Positions 36,001 through 47,737 of a DNA stretch of 64,000 bases are shown in pieces; position 1 is the first letter of the stretch; each line of letters opens with the position of its first letter. A program made the translations under genes and the position numbers. A model generated the notes under the pieces. It made no database searches. It worked only from the letters and a program-made list of their open reading frames with translations, and was not told the origin of the DNA. Source of the stretch: Thinopyrum elongatum (taxonomy: Eukaryota; Streptophyta; Magnoliopsida; Poales; Poaceae); the NCBI GenBank assembly GCA_011799875.1, contig CM022301.1:14692721-14756720 (forward strand), given 5' to 3'.

Positions 36001-36240
36001 TGAATTCGATACATTGTTGTAGTTGCTGAACATTTGAAAAAACTATGAACACTTTTTAATTACTTGAACATTTTAAACTTGCTATGATTTTAAACTTGGT
36101 TGCTTTTTCTTATCAGCCCATTTCATTTCTGTCAACTGCAGGAAGTTGAATTGATCTTCTGCTGGAACTTACTACTGGTTCTGCATAATATCTAGTGGAA
36201 TGATAAGTACCTGACGTCAGGTATGGAAATGATAAGTGCT
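36001..36240. other. Stretch without recognised gene
   Basis: Includes a duplicated GATAAGTACCTGACGTCAGGTA / GATAAGTGCTTGATGTTAGGTA pair leading into the next element. Confidence 0.4.
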
Positions 36241-36456
36241 TGATGTTAGGTACGAGCACATGGCAAATCGTACGTTTTCGATGACAATTTTAGTGACACA
36301 ACGATGACAAGTTAATTGACACAATGGCAATTTTCTGTCAAAAATTAAACTAAAGCACGAAGTTGTCATGTTTGCCAACTAAAGTTGTCATCCTCGCGTC
36401 ACTATACTTGCCATCACTAAGGTTCGATTTGCCATATGTTCGTACCAGACGTTCAT
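36241..36456. mobile_element. Small TIR element (MITE-like)
   Basis: Ends are inverted copies over about 37 bp with a few mismatches: TGATGTTAGGTACGAGCAC at the left; the right end reads ...ATATGTTCGTACCAGACGTTC. Internal text has 'gttgtcat' and 'ttgccat' words. Non-coding; superfamily uncertain (possibly Mutator-like). Confidence 0.5.
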
Positions 36457-36693
36457 GCGTTACCAGATTCCAAGTAACGACACCTGTTTCCTTCATTTTC
36501 CAGGAAAGGAAAATTCGTCATTGATTGTTTTACCAATTTTGATATGAAAACTATGTATGCAAAGTTTCCTTTCAAGGGCAAGCTGGACTGTTGGCGCCGC
36601 CCCTCCTCGCCGCGCCGCCTCTTCTACCTCGAGCTGTCTCGCCAACTCTGTTGAGGTTTCTCTCTTCTCTTCTCTCACAAGAGCACATGCCCA

Positions 36694-36721
36694 GGACACA
36701 CACACACACACACACACACAA
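36694..36721. repeat. (CA)n microsatellite
   Basis: About 14 CA units; ORFs across it are accidental. Confidence 0.9.
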
Positions 36722-36908
36722 ACATCTCAACGTGGACAATACTAGCTTAGCTTTTATCTCCCGGTGAGAGCACAGGCGCTACATCTTTTCACTAAGCCGT
36801 CACGGCCTTCCCTTTCATTACTTCAATGCAAGGTATATTTTACTAGTAAAAGGTGAAGGGAGTGAGGCTACTAGCCGGCATGTCCACGTCTCCTTTTTTG
36901 CCATGAAC

Positions 36909-36954
36909 ACCCTAAACCCTAACCCTAAACCCTAAACCCTAAACCCTAAACCCT
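36909..36954. repeat. Interstitial telomere-type repeat (CCCTAAA)n
   Basis: Six to seven consecutive CCCTAAA units, one lacking an A: the plant telomere repeat. It sits just before the GC-rich leader of the Helitron gene complex. AAACCCTAA telo-boxes are also known promoter or 5' UTR elements of plant growth genes. Confidence 0.9.
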
Positions 36955-36959
36955 TTAAC

Positions 36960-37540
36960 CATCGTATCAGCGGCTGCGCGTGCTTGCCGGTCGTTGCCTC
37001 GCTTGCCAGTCGTTGCCTCGCTGCTCGGTGCCGCAGAGTCGAACGTGGGTGGCAGGGTCTACAGCGGGAGGTCTTTTTACCGGGGTGTTTTTGCCCGCCC
37101 GGGAGACCACGCGAGACCCTTGTTCTCTGTCCGCGCTGGCTGTGTCTCCTGTGTCCAGCCGCGGTACCAGGGGTGATTTTAACCCGCGCGAGCTCTGTCC
37201 GCGCTGGCCTCGCCCGCGGATTCCTGTTGCTGAGGCGCCTGCCTGCTGTTGCCCCGCCGCGGATTCCTGTTCCTCTGGCGCCTGTCTGCTGTTGCCGAGG
37301 CAGCGCGTGCACACCCTTTATCACCTCCCCTGCGTGGTCTCGATCCGGTTCCTCGCCCGCTTCCGCTTCCTCGCCTCCTCCTTCCTGCTCTGCCTCCGCT
37401 TCATCGGCCTCTTTGCTCATCGTCGTTCCTCGCCCTTCGTCATTTATCTCCGGCCGCGGTCCATCCTTGCCGCCTGTTTTGCCATGGCTCATCGCGCTCC
37501 TGCTGCTGCGTTTGGTTGATGTAAGCGTTGCTCTCCCCTG
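36960..37540 (+). other. GC-rich leader of the Helitron gene complex
   Basis: High-GC segment with open frames on both strands but no recognisable domain; likely promoter-proximal untranslated exon. GT-containing sites after 37518 could be donors of leader introns. Confidence 0.35.
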
Positions 37541-39527
37541 CTGAATCCCCTTGCTTCTTCTTTCTTGACTCTACTTTCTTGTTGCCTGTAGGCCTGCTGG
37601 GTCTGATCTCCGGTGTGCCTGTGCGGCTGATTGTTCCTTCTCTGTGAGGTGAGGTTCTACCTGCTCCTGTGCTTGTCATCTGCTCGATGAAATGCATGAC
37701 TGGGGTTCTGCCGGTCTGAGGCGTTTCTTTCTTTGCCGAAACAATGAATGAGGGATTGATGTGTTAAATCTGCTGTGTGGTAGTTTTAGGAGTTGGATTA
37801 GTTCCTTTTATATGCCGTTGCTTTCCCTGCTGCTGCTGTATTTGGCCTGGTCCAGGGGTGGAATGTGATGCCCGTTGCTTTTTCTCCTTCTGCTGCATTA
37901 GTTTTGGTATTTTTTTGATCTGCTGTGTGATGCTTTTAGGAGCTGAATTGGTTCATTTTTTTTAGTATGCTCGTTCCGTTGCCTCCTGCTACAGTATTTG
38001 CCTTGGGCCAGGGGTAGTATGTCTCAGTTTTATGTACTGTATATGCCTGTCCGTTCGTTCGGTTTGCTCCAGGGGGTGGCTGTCTGACTTTAATGTGGTA
38101 TTTATGGACTGCATGTAAATTATCTTCTAAGTGATGTTGATGGAAAAGAAAGTTTATTCATACTGCACTGTTTCTAATTTTCCCTTCTAAGAAAGCAGCA
38201 GCTGTCTTTTGGTTCTTTCAAAAATCATTTTGTTCTAAGAAAGCAACTGCGGTCTTTTAGTGATGATGATGGAAAAGAAAGTTCATTAATAATGCTAAAT
38301 CCCTAATTTTGTATTCTAGGAAAGCAACAGTGGTCTCTTACTCGTTTCAGAGATATTCTGTTCTAAGAAAGCAGTTCCAGTCTTTTAGTGATGTTTACGG
38401 AAATGCACTACCATTCAGAATGCCTAGCTCCTAATTTCCTTTTATAAGAAAACAACAGTTGGTTTTTACTTCTTTCAAGTTGTTTTTCATGCTTCTGAGG
38501 TTGTACTTATAAAAGCTTGATATATTGTTCGCCTTCTCCATGCTTTAACAAAATTATGTTCTAGGAATGCTTTTTATAGCTGCAGCATCAGGATCATTCA
38601 TTTACATATTTGTTTCTGAACAAATATATTGCAGAAGACTGCTCTGTGAGAGACGAGCCGTCAATTACTCCGCTTTTGCTTACGTTCATTTCTTTTTCCA
38701 TGTGCTGTAGGTATTCCTTTGTGACTCCTCTGCTTGTCACCTGTTTGGTAGAATGCTGACTTGCATTTGTAACGTCCTTAGTTGTTCCTTGCGTTCCGGT
38801 AGTCTTGCTTCAGGCCTGCTCGTGTTAGATGTGCTGTTAGCTGCTTATTGTGCTCGTAGGTTTGCTTAGGGGCTGTTCGTGATGGGTGTGCTATGTGTCC
38901 ATTCATTTTAATTGATTAGCTTCTGTTTGGCCTGATCTGCTTTCTGATGTTTCTAGCCTCTCCTACTAAGCTTACAGGGGTTTGTATGTGCCACGTCTTG
39001 ATGGTGTGGTTGCTATTTGTATTTGATTGTGAGGTGTCTGCGCTTTAGATGCTGTGTTGGGTGGTGTTTTATGTTGGAGCCCCTTCTATGTTTGTTTGCA
39101 GATTATTCTGTGCTACTTAGTTCCCTTTTATGTGCTGTGATTACCACTCTGATTCCCCTGTGTTTTGGTTTTTTTAATATCATACTGCACTCTGTAAGAT
39201 GGAGGTTTGTGCTTTCCTCTTTGTTTGCTAATTGTTTTATTTCCCCCTGTGTTGCAGGTCTTTCTTTCTGCGTGATTCATCTACTTGATCCAGCTTTGCA
39301 AAGATTCTGCTGCAGCTCAACTCACTACACGTCTCATCTTCTGTCGTCTGTTGTGCCAAGGTACCGTCTTCTTGCTTTGCTTGCTTCATTTATGCTTTTT
39401 CATAATCTGTCCTTTAACCGGTTCTAAACGTGTGTTGCGTGCGTTGTGTTCTTTTACTCCTCTGTTTGTTGTTCTTGCCTCGCGTCCAGGATGTGTGTTG
39501 TGTTGTCTTTTGTTGTTCCAATCCTAG
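37541..39527 (+). other. Intron-like region without recognised gene
   Basis: T-rich, with 'ttctaagaaagcag' repeated several times between 38185 and 38460, each followed by 'cagtcttttagtgatg'-type text. This is a diverged tandem or interspersed motif. Otherwise nothing recognised. Confidence 0.35.
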
Positions 39528-39775
39528 AAACCGTACTGGTGCATTGTGCATTACCTCCCCCTTGTTATCTGTGTGAATTTTATGGGGATGCCCATGTCCT
39601 TGTTGGAGTAGAGATTGAAATTCGTGCGGATGACACCATCACGTTGTCGCAGAAAAAAAAATTATGTCCCTCTGCATGTGAGGCTTCTGCAGGTCCATCC
39701 GATCAGGTTGCTCTACAAGCAATCAAGTTTTTGCAGGGGCTATATGGTTTTATAATTAAGGATTACAACTATTAG
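39528..39775 (+). other. Exon-like open segment, unknown protein
   Basis: Preceded by the acceptor-like TTCCAATCCTAG and open to a TAG at 39773-39775. The translation includes CEFYGDAHVLVGVEIEI and, at its end, VALQAIKFLQGLYGFIIKDY. The composition looks protein-like, unlike the surrounding T-rich intron sequence. It could be an upstream exon of the Helitron transcription unit or a captured host exon. Family not recognised. Confidence 0.35.
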
Positions 39776-40354
39776 TGTGTTGTATGCTATAGGAATTCGG
39801 GGAATGCCGCTGTTGCTGTTGCTGCATCGGCTGTTCATCGTGTGGTTTGTTTAGAGAGAGCCCTTGATTGCATGTGCCCGCCTTTGAGAGACACACCTAT
39901 TAGTGTTTCTGCCCCTCGTTCACAGCCACCTCCTAACCTTGCCCTATTATACTCGGGGCTTTTAGCGTCTTTGTGCTTTGTTTAGTTAGCACATTATACT
40001 TCTGTTCTTTCAGGAGTTCAGTTCTTTGATAATAAAAAAACTCTGTTTCACGTTGTATTCTCTGTTCTTCTCTTCTCCCTTCAACCAGGTTGTGCCAAAT
40101 TTCATTTATGTATTTGGTTATGGTTGTCTGAATGGCATTTACATGGTAGGTTAGGTTCCTCTATTCTTGCTGGCTTGCATGAGGTGCTTTTCCATAGCTG
40201 TTTGCTTGCTGTTTCTTGCATTGTGCTATTTCTATTTTATTTATCTTTCTTATCTTCATGGGGCAATTTCAGATCTTTGTTTTTGCTTGTCTCTTTATTT
40301 GTTGCAGTGCAATGGTGTATATCTTTTGCTACTTTTAGTTTCTGTCCTAAACTT

Positions 40355-43300
40355 ATGGCGCCGCGTCGTGCTGTTCCTGTCCGCCCGGTTGTCCCTACGG
40401 GGCGTAATCCTGTTGTGCATCGTGCTGTTCCTCCGCGGCGTGCTGCTCGTGCTTCTGCTGTTTTACCTGCTGTGTCAAGCACGTCTGCCATTCCCCATGT
40501 TCGGAAGAGGAAGCGTATGTTCTCTTCCTCTTTCTGGCAAGTAGGTTCTTTTCTACGTGTTTGCCAGACAGAACTTGCTTCCTTAGCGTGTCCTTTGGTT
40601 TTTCTTTCTTCTTAGGAGATGGCTTCTTCCCATTCCTTACTTCTGTCGAGACTTCAGAAAACCGTAGGAGGTGCAAGTTCTTGCTGAAAAGACTCCGTGC
40701 TCACAACAAGGGTGGTTAGTTCGTGTTTTGCTTTGTATTCGTGGGTGTGCTTGCTTCTTACTTGTATGTCATCCTGGTTCTTTCTTCTTCTGGCTCTTGT
40801 AGAACATACCCTGAAATCACCTCTGCATCCTGATTGGGTGGGTTTTTCGCCTGATGAGGTGGACATACTTAAAGGTATGCCTACTGCTGTTGTTGACCAA
40901 TCTGCTTGTTGTGTACGCGGTGTGCTATACTCTTATGCCATTTGAGACCTCTGTAGCTTTCTACCCAAAAAGGTCGTACTATGGAGCTCCGGACTACCGA
41001 TGCAACCGCTGCCAGGCTAGCTTTTGGTGGCGTGAGAGGGTGAAGTCACAGTCTACCATTACAAAAAGACGGGTGGTCTACAACAACTGTTGTAAGGCTG
41101 GAAAAGTCTTTGTTGACCCCTTTAAAAAACCTCCTCGCTTTTTAGAAACTCTGCTCGATTATAAAGGCCCATCCCGCAGCCTAAAATTCCTTAAGAAAAT
41201 CCGCCAATACAATTGTCTGTTTGCTTTTACATCCATGGGTGAGAAAATTGACCGGTCTATTAACGATGGTGGAGGCCCAAAGATTTTTAAGATCAATGGG
41301 CAGGTTTGTCATCGTATAGGATCACTTCTTCCAAATGAGGGTGATACCCCAAAATATGCAGAGCTATACATACATGACCGTGAAAATGAGATTAGCAATA
41401 GAATCCAAGCTCTAAACCACCACAATGAAACTAACACAGGGTTAGATGAGGATATTGTCAAGGGTCTTATGCAAATGCTTGACACAAACAATTCATTGGT
41501 CAAAAAATTCCGTATGGCTAGCGAGATATTAAAGGCTAATAAACATGAGGTAATTTCCATACGTCTTATAGCTCCTGGTGAAAATGATGGGCCACAGTTT
41601 AGCTTGCCTACAACAGATGAGCTAGCAGCCTTAGTTTATGGCGAGTTTACGTTGAAGGCACCATGCCGAGACCTGATAATACGCAGCAAAGGAGATCATC
41701 TGCGCCGTATTTCTTCTTTAGATACCACTTATATGCCCTTGCAGTACCCTCTGCTGTTCCCGTATGGCGAACGTGGTTTCCAGCTAGGTGTGCACTACAT
41801 TGGTGTTGATCCTGATGACACGGGCAAGAGGATAAAAATGACCATGCAAGACTACTACTGCTTCTGTTCGCACTATAAGCCAGACCAGCACAACCCGTAC
41901 CTATGCTGCGGCTTACTATCGTCACAAGCTGTCGTTGATTCTCGAGCTTGCATTGATGAATGCCGGCTCAATTTTATTATTCAGTGCAACGATGAGATGC
42001 GAGCTGAAAATCTTCAGGGGGTTGTCGACGCAGTAGGCCAGGGCATGACTGATGGATCAGAAGTTGGGAAGAAAAATATCATGCCTTCGGCTTACACTGG
42101 TGGCCGCCGGTACATGTATGAAAACTTTCAGGATGCTGTTGCTGTTTCACGGGTTCATGGGTCGCCTGACGTCTTCACGACTTTCACATGTAACCCAAAG
42201 TGGCAAGAAATACTTGAAACTGTTGAGCCTGGCCAGACAGCAACAGATAGGGCTGATATTGCTGTTAGAGTTTACCACATGAAGCTCATGCAGTACCTGC
42301 ATCGGATTAAAAAAGGAAACGCCTTTGGTCCAGTTGCTGCTGGTACTGATCCTTGCATGCCTCTTTCCATTTGCTTTTCCTCTCTATCAGTTTTTACAAT
42401 TCTTACTCCCCTCCACTCCACTTTTCAGTCTTGCACACCATTGAATATCAGAAAAGGGGGCTGCCACATGCGCACATCCTTGTTTGGCAAAAGAAGGACG
42501 ATGATAGGGTTGTCACGTCAACTGTTATAAATTCTTATATCTCAGCTGAGATCCCAGATCCTGTACAGGATCCTTTGGGTTATGCCCTTGTCGCCGAGTT
42601 TATGATGCACGGCCCTTGTGGTGCTGATAACATCAATTGTCCGTGCATGAAAAAAGGTGTTTGCTCAAAAAAATTCCCAAAGGACTTTCAGGATGAAACT
42701 TCTATTGATGAGAGTGGGTTCCCGTTATATAAGCGTCCTGATAATGGTCGTTTTGTGATGAAAAACAATATCAGGCTTGATAACAGACATGTGGTTCCAT
42801 ATAACATGGCTATACTAAAAAAATGGCAAGCACATATTAATGTTGAGTGGTGTAACAAAACCTATGTTATCAAATACTTATATAAGTATGTTACTAAGGG
42901 GCCAGACAAATCAAAAACCCTGTTTGAAAGCATTAGGCGTGATGGTGACCAGGAGGTTGATGAGATTAAAAAATATAGAGAGTGCCGTTATATTGTTGAT
43001 TATGATGCTTTTTGGAGGGTTTATGGCTTTGACATACATGGTAAAACTCCATCTGTTGAGAGATTGCCTGTGCATCTTCTGAACATGCATATTGTGCGCT
43101 TTCGTACAAAGGCAACTTTGAATTCAGTCGTTAGTAATGCTTGGATGCAGAAAACAATGCTTACAGAATGGTTTGTTGCGAACAGGGCCTATCCTGCAGC
43201 TACGTCCTTGACTTACTGTGATTTCCCTACTAGATGGTCGTGGATAGCTGATGAGAAGAGATGGAAACGTAGAACAAGAAGCGATAGAATTGGTAGGGTA

Positions 43301-44106
43301 TACTATGTGCATCCGACGAGCGGGGACCTTTTTTATTTTAGGATGTTGCTTATGATTGTCAAAGGTGCAACATGCTATGAGGATGTTAGGACTTACAATG
43401 ACATTGTGTACTCAACGTTTAGAGAGGCTTGTGCGGCTAGAGGTTTGCTTGGTGATGACATAGAATGGTATAATGCTTTTGATGAGGCTGTTAAATGGGG
43501 CATGGGAAACCAACTGCGTCAGTTGTTTGTTACTATGCTTATCCACTGTGGTGTTAATGATGAATCTGCTTTCTTTGATAAGTATGAGGTCTACTTGGGC
43601 GATGATATTCAGCGTAGAATCCAGCATTCTAGAAATGATTTTTTATATGTTGTTCCTCCTGTTGTATTAAGAGATATGCTGCTTGATGAACTGACTGCAA
43701 TATTTGCAAAGAATAGTGCATGCATCCTAGATCACAGACTACCCTTGAAATCTGCATTGCATGATGCTCCAGTGCAAACTGATATGCTTTCTGAAGCACT
43801 GGACGTTGATGTTGTTAGTCTTCTAAAAAGGGCAGAGGCAATGTATCATAGATTAAACCAAGACCAGTTACATGCTTACTCCACTATAATTGAACGCATT
43901 AAATCTGGGAAACCTGGTTTCTTCTTTGTATCTGGATATGGTGGCACTGGAAAAACATTCCTTTGGAATGCGCTCGATGCTTATCTTAGAGGTAATAAGA
44001 GGGTTGTGCTATCTGTTGCCTCCTCAGGAGTTGCTGCTTTGCTTTTGCCTGCTGGTAGGACAACCCACTCTAGGTTTAAAATACCTGTTGAGTTGTCTGA
44101 CCATGG
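40355..44106 (+). pseudogene. Helitron RepHel, 5' part: zinc-finger region, HUH Rep and helicase Walker A
   Basis: Exons deduced from splice sites and phase: 40355-40514, 40616-40711, 40803-40874, 40957-42342, 42429-44106. Together with the 3' part (46201-47413) they total 4605 nt, exactly 1535 codons. The N-terminus is basic (MAPRRAVPVRPVV). The cysteine region begins YYGAPDYRCNRC near residue 115. The Helitron_like_N domain precedes the HUH site in LPHAHILVW (H585, H587). The two-tyrosine motif is YLYKY (Y721, Y725). Walker A GYGGTGKT is at 1074-1081. The Rep nickase cuts and rejoins DNA; PIF1-type motifs unwind it. A solo LTR inserted at 44107 truncates the protein after about 1130 residues, otherwise no lesion was seen. 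An intron at 42343-42428 is shared with the decayed copy at 54 kb. Confidence 0.88.
44102..44106 (+). other. Target-site duplication CATGG, left copy
   Basis: CATGG here and at 46196-46200 directly flank the solo LTR; removing the LTR and one copy restores codon phase of RepHel. Confidence 0.95.
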
Positions 44107-46195
44107 TGTAGGAGATATGCCCTAGAGGCAATAATAAATGTTATTGATTATCTCCCTGTTCATAAATAGGTTTATGTTCCATGCTATAACTGCTATGGTT
44201 CTCGAGTCTACAAATAAAACGAGGCTCGGAGGAAGACTCATATGCACGTGTGGAATAATAAATGATAAAATGTATTCCTAGTCTGGCCTCTAAGACTAGC
44301 TCAAGTGTTGCATGATGGTTCTGTTTTCCTGATCATGGGCATGTCTATGCCAGCAACTTTGAGGGCACAATGTTAGAAGAACATTTGTGTTGAATCGACC
44401 CAAATTGATGTTATGCTATGAGTTACATTCGTCACAAGTTAATGGTTAATAACACAGAGATGGCTAACGTTTGCATGATTCCTTAGACCATGAGAGTATC
44501 GGGTTTCTTCATGCTTGCTTCATGAACTTTGGGGTTTGTTAAACGTCATCCGTAAATGGGTGGCTATTACGGCGGCTTACGGGTTCATGGAAAAGTATGT
44601 CAAGTAACTTGATAGCTCAAGATTGGGATTTGCTCCTCCGACGATGGAGAGATATCTCTGGGCCCTCTCGGTGTTACGGTATCCATCATCGTCTGGCCAG
44701 ACACTTTGTGATTTGATCACGGGGATGCCGCAACACGGTAACGAGAAAAGAGAACAATACCGGTAACGAGGTAACTAGCATAGTGGACAATTTGTTGATC
44801 CACGGGAATGCCAACATGTCTCACCTCGGGTATTTGTAACATATCGCGAAGCAACAGGAATAGCACACGGCAACTGGAGGTTCACTCGAATATTTATTCG
44901 TGTGGGTATAGGGGTCAATATGGGTGTCCACGGCTCCGATGTTGATCATTGATCGGAAAGAGTTCCGGTCATGTCTATACTTCACCGAACCTATAGGGTC
45001 ACACGCTTAAGGGTCATCTATCTGTTGAACGCTAGACAGGGAGTCTGAGAGAAAGTCACCGAAAATGTTTCGGAGACAACGGAAGAGTTCCGAGAGAGAG
45101 AACACCGAAAGAGTTTCGGTAAAACCGAAAAGTTGGTTCGGAATATATTATTTGGTCAAAAAGGGTTTCGGCACCGCCTGGAAATTTTCAGAGGATGCCA
45201 GAATTGGTCTGGGAACTTCTGGGAATTTTCAGAGAGAAAAACCGGAAATGTTCCGAAACTGCCGTAACCGCTGTTGATGCTTTCCGCTGATAAAAACCAC
45301 CGCACCGAAAATGTTTCGGATCGTGCCCAGAATAATTTTAGAGGGTGCTAGAAATGTTCTGGGACCTTCTGGAATTTTTCAGAAAAAGTTTCGCGGAAAA
45401 CATCTTGTCTCAGCGCGAGGGGACAAGATCCCACGAATCGGGGGTTGCATGTTTGGTGGCTTTTTGTCTAGGGAGCATGCATGTTTCATGGAGACATGTT
45501 GGTGGCTTGTTGGGGGGGCCCCCCATGGTGGTGTCCCCTTGGTGCCCCCTCGTGTTACCATTATGCCCTTTCATGTGTGACATGAAGCTTGGGTATTTTG
45601 GTATTTCAACATCCCACCCCACCCCTTGCCTTGGCCTATAAAAGGAGGAGTTGGGGCTGCCATCTCCTTGATCCCCTTGCTCTCATACTCATGCCATGCA
45701 ATTATCTGGCTTCTCTCTCCCTCCCACGAAAAGAGTTTCGTAGAGCCGAAAGGCTGTCTGGGTTCCGGTGGGAACTAGTTCTAGACGGCGAAGCCCTGCC
45801 GGATAGATGACACCGTATGTGTGCAACTCTGTAGAGAGGTCGTAGTTTCGATCTTAGTACCCGTGGGGCTGTTCGTGAGTGCCTCCCGAAGGGCTGTCCA
45901 TGTGACGGTCTGAGTTCTGTGAGTCCTCCCGAAGGGCTGTCCGCGACACCGTCCGGGGACTGTCCGACCGCCTCCCGGAGGGCTGTCCGGGTGGCGGATG
46001 AGGGTATACATCCTCGCGGTTGGGAGGTTGTAAATCCTAGCTGCGGGGATCTGCACCGACGATCGTCATCGACTCTACTTCCGCTGCGCTACGAGTCGGT
46101 AACGAAATGATCAAAACCTTGTATGCAGTCTCCATAGTGGTCCTGGGCTGGTGCATAGGGCAGAAATTTTTTGTTTTCTGCTGCGTTACCCTACA
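44107..46195 (+). repeat. Solo LTR (copia-like, 2089 bp) inside RepHel
   Basis: Begins TGTAGGAGATATGCC and ends GCGTTACCCTACA (TGT...ACA), flanked by CATGG duplications. The start resembles the BARE1-group LTR start (shared CCTAGAGGCAATAATAAA), but the rest is a different family. It contains a TATA box at 45637-45643 and a short repeated CTCCCGAAGGGCTGTCC motif at 45885-45985. No internal domain is left, so the retrotransposon body was lost by LTR-LTR recombination after insertion. Confidence 0.92.
45637..45643 (+). promoter_or_regulatory. TATA box of the solo LTR
   Basis: TATAAAA in 'ggcctataaaaggagg', about 560 bp before the LTR end and on the same strand as RepHel; it could start transcripts that read into the helicase half. 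Confidence 0.55.
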
Positions 46196-46200
46196 CATGG

Positions 46201-47413
46201 CACGTGTGATATTAAAAGGTCTACCATGTTGTCAACTCTGATTGAATCGGCTGATCTTATTATATGGGATGAAGCCTTGCAGTCGCATCGTAAATGCTTT
46301 GAGGCGCTGGACCGGTCGTTTCGAGATATACTATCTGCCACTGATCCTGCTTTGGCTAAAGTTCCTTTTGGTGGAAAGGTGGTTGTGTTAGGTGGAGACC
46401 TTAGACAGATCTTGCCTGTCATCGAGGGTGGGTCTAGAGCCCAGGTTGTTGCTGCTGCAATCACTAACTCCCCTCTCTGGAATATTGTAGATGTCTTGCA
46501 CCTCACAATTAACATGCGTTTGACTGCACAAGTGGACCATCCAGAACTGCAGGCTGAGGTGGCTGCCTTTGCTGAGTGGGTCCTTAGTATAGGTGATGGC
46601 ACAGCGTCTGCTGTTGCGCATGATGGAGAGTCGTCTCCAACTTGGATAACTATCCCTGATGAACTGTTAATACACACTTCCGGTGACAAAATAGATGCTA
46701 TTGTACAGGCTATATACAGCGATATTCCTACTAGGTATTCAAATGTCGACTACCTAAAAGAAAGGGCCATCCTAACACCAACAAATGAGGTAGCTGAAAA
46801 AATAAATCTGCATGTCCTGTCCTTAGTTCCTACCTGTGAAAGAGAGTATCTAAGCTGTGATACAATAGGAAATTCGGCTGACGGTGTTCGCAATCAAGAT
46901 GCTTTCTATCCTGTTGAGTACTTGAATGGGATAAAGGTGAATAACTTCCCATACCATAAGTTAGTGCTAAAGGTAGGAGTTCCAATCATGCTTTTGAGAA
47001 ATCTGAACCAATCAACAGGCTTATGCAATGGCACAAGGCTGATAATCACAAAGCTTGCTGATAAGGTTATTGAGGCAATTGTTATTACTGGTTCAAACAT
47101 AGGTAATGTTGTATTCATTCCAAGGATATGCTTGACTTCTAAACATCCTAAATGGCCATTTACTTTGCATCATCGGCAATTCCCTGTTAGAGTATCTTAC
47201 GCAATGACCATTAACAAGAGTCAAGGGCAGATCCTTTCAAGTGTTGGGTTGTACTTGGATACACCTGTGTTCACCCACGGACAACTGTATGTGGCAGTAT
47301 CGCGTGTTACTTCGAAAAAAGCGCTAAAGATCTTGATAAAAGGCGAGGGTGATGAGACTGTTTCTCATACAAGGAACATTGTGTTCCCTGAGATTTTTCA
47401 GTCCATCCGCTAG
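46201..47413 (+). pseudogene. Helitron RepHel, 3' part: PIF1-type helicase C-terminal half
   Basis: Continues the RepHel frame directly after the target duplication (residues about 1131-1534). Motifs in order: Walker B ADLIIWDEA (D1154, E1155), VLGGDLRQILPV, the segment INMRLTAQ, STGLCNGTRLII, SYAMTINKSQGQ and VAVSRVTSKKALKIL. These are the superfamily 1B PIF1 motifs. Stop TAG at 47411-47413. A frame-matching ATG at 46226 could begin a separate product, but that product would lack Walker A and be inactive as an ATPase. The RPA gene starts 324 bp downstream on the same strand. Confidence 0.9.
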
Positions 47414-47737
47414 ATGCTGTTCGTGGTATCATATAGTACATATATCGTAAGACTTTGGGTACTCATGTTTTGCTGCTTCCATGCCTTTGTATTCTGCATC
47501 TACAATCTTTACATAGCCCTCGGTTTTTGTTACTTGTCTATTAGCCTTCTTATATCTCTGGATTAAAATCATTTTGCACTCACATGCCATGCTTACTTCA
47601 AGCTCCAGTTACGCTCTTCTTTCTTGCTTTTTGGTTCACAGTTTCACAAGTGAGTTCATATGTATGCTAGCTTTTTCCTTTGACTCTTACGTTCCTTCTT
47701 CTATTCATATTTTATAACCTGTCCTTTCATACTGCAG

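Noticed and set aside
36909..36954. True chromosome end
   Set aside because: Only 46 bp of telomere repeat with unrelated sequence on both sides; interstitial.
36932..37544. Several ORFs of about 180 aa on both strands
   Set aside because: All four or five frames are open because of high GC; no frame shows a domain, so treated as untranslated leader.
46226..47413. Independent functional helicase gene
   Set aside because: It lacks Walker A, which lies on the other side of the solo LTR; it is the 3' part of RepHel.
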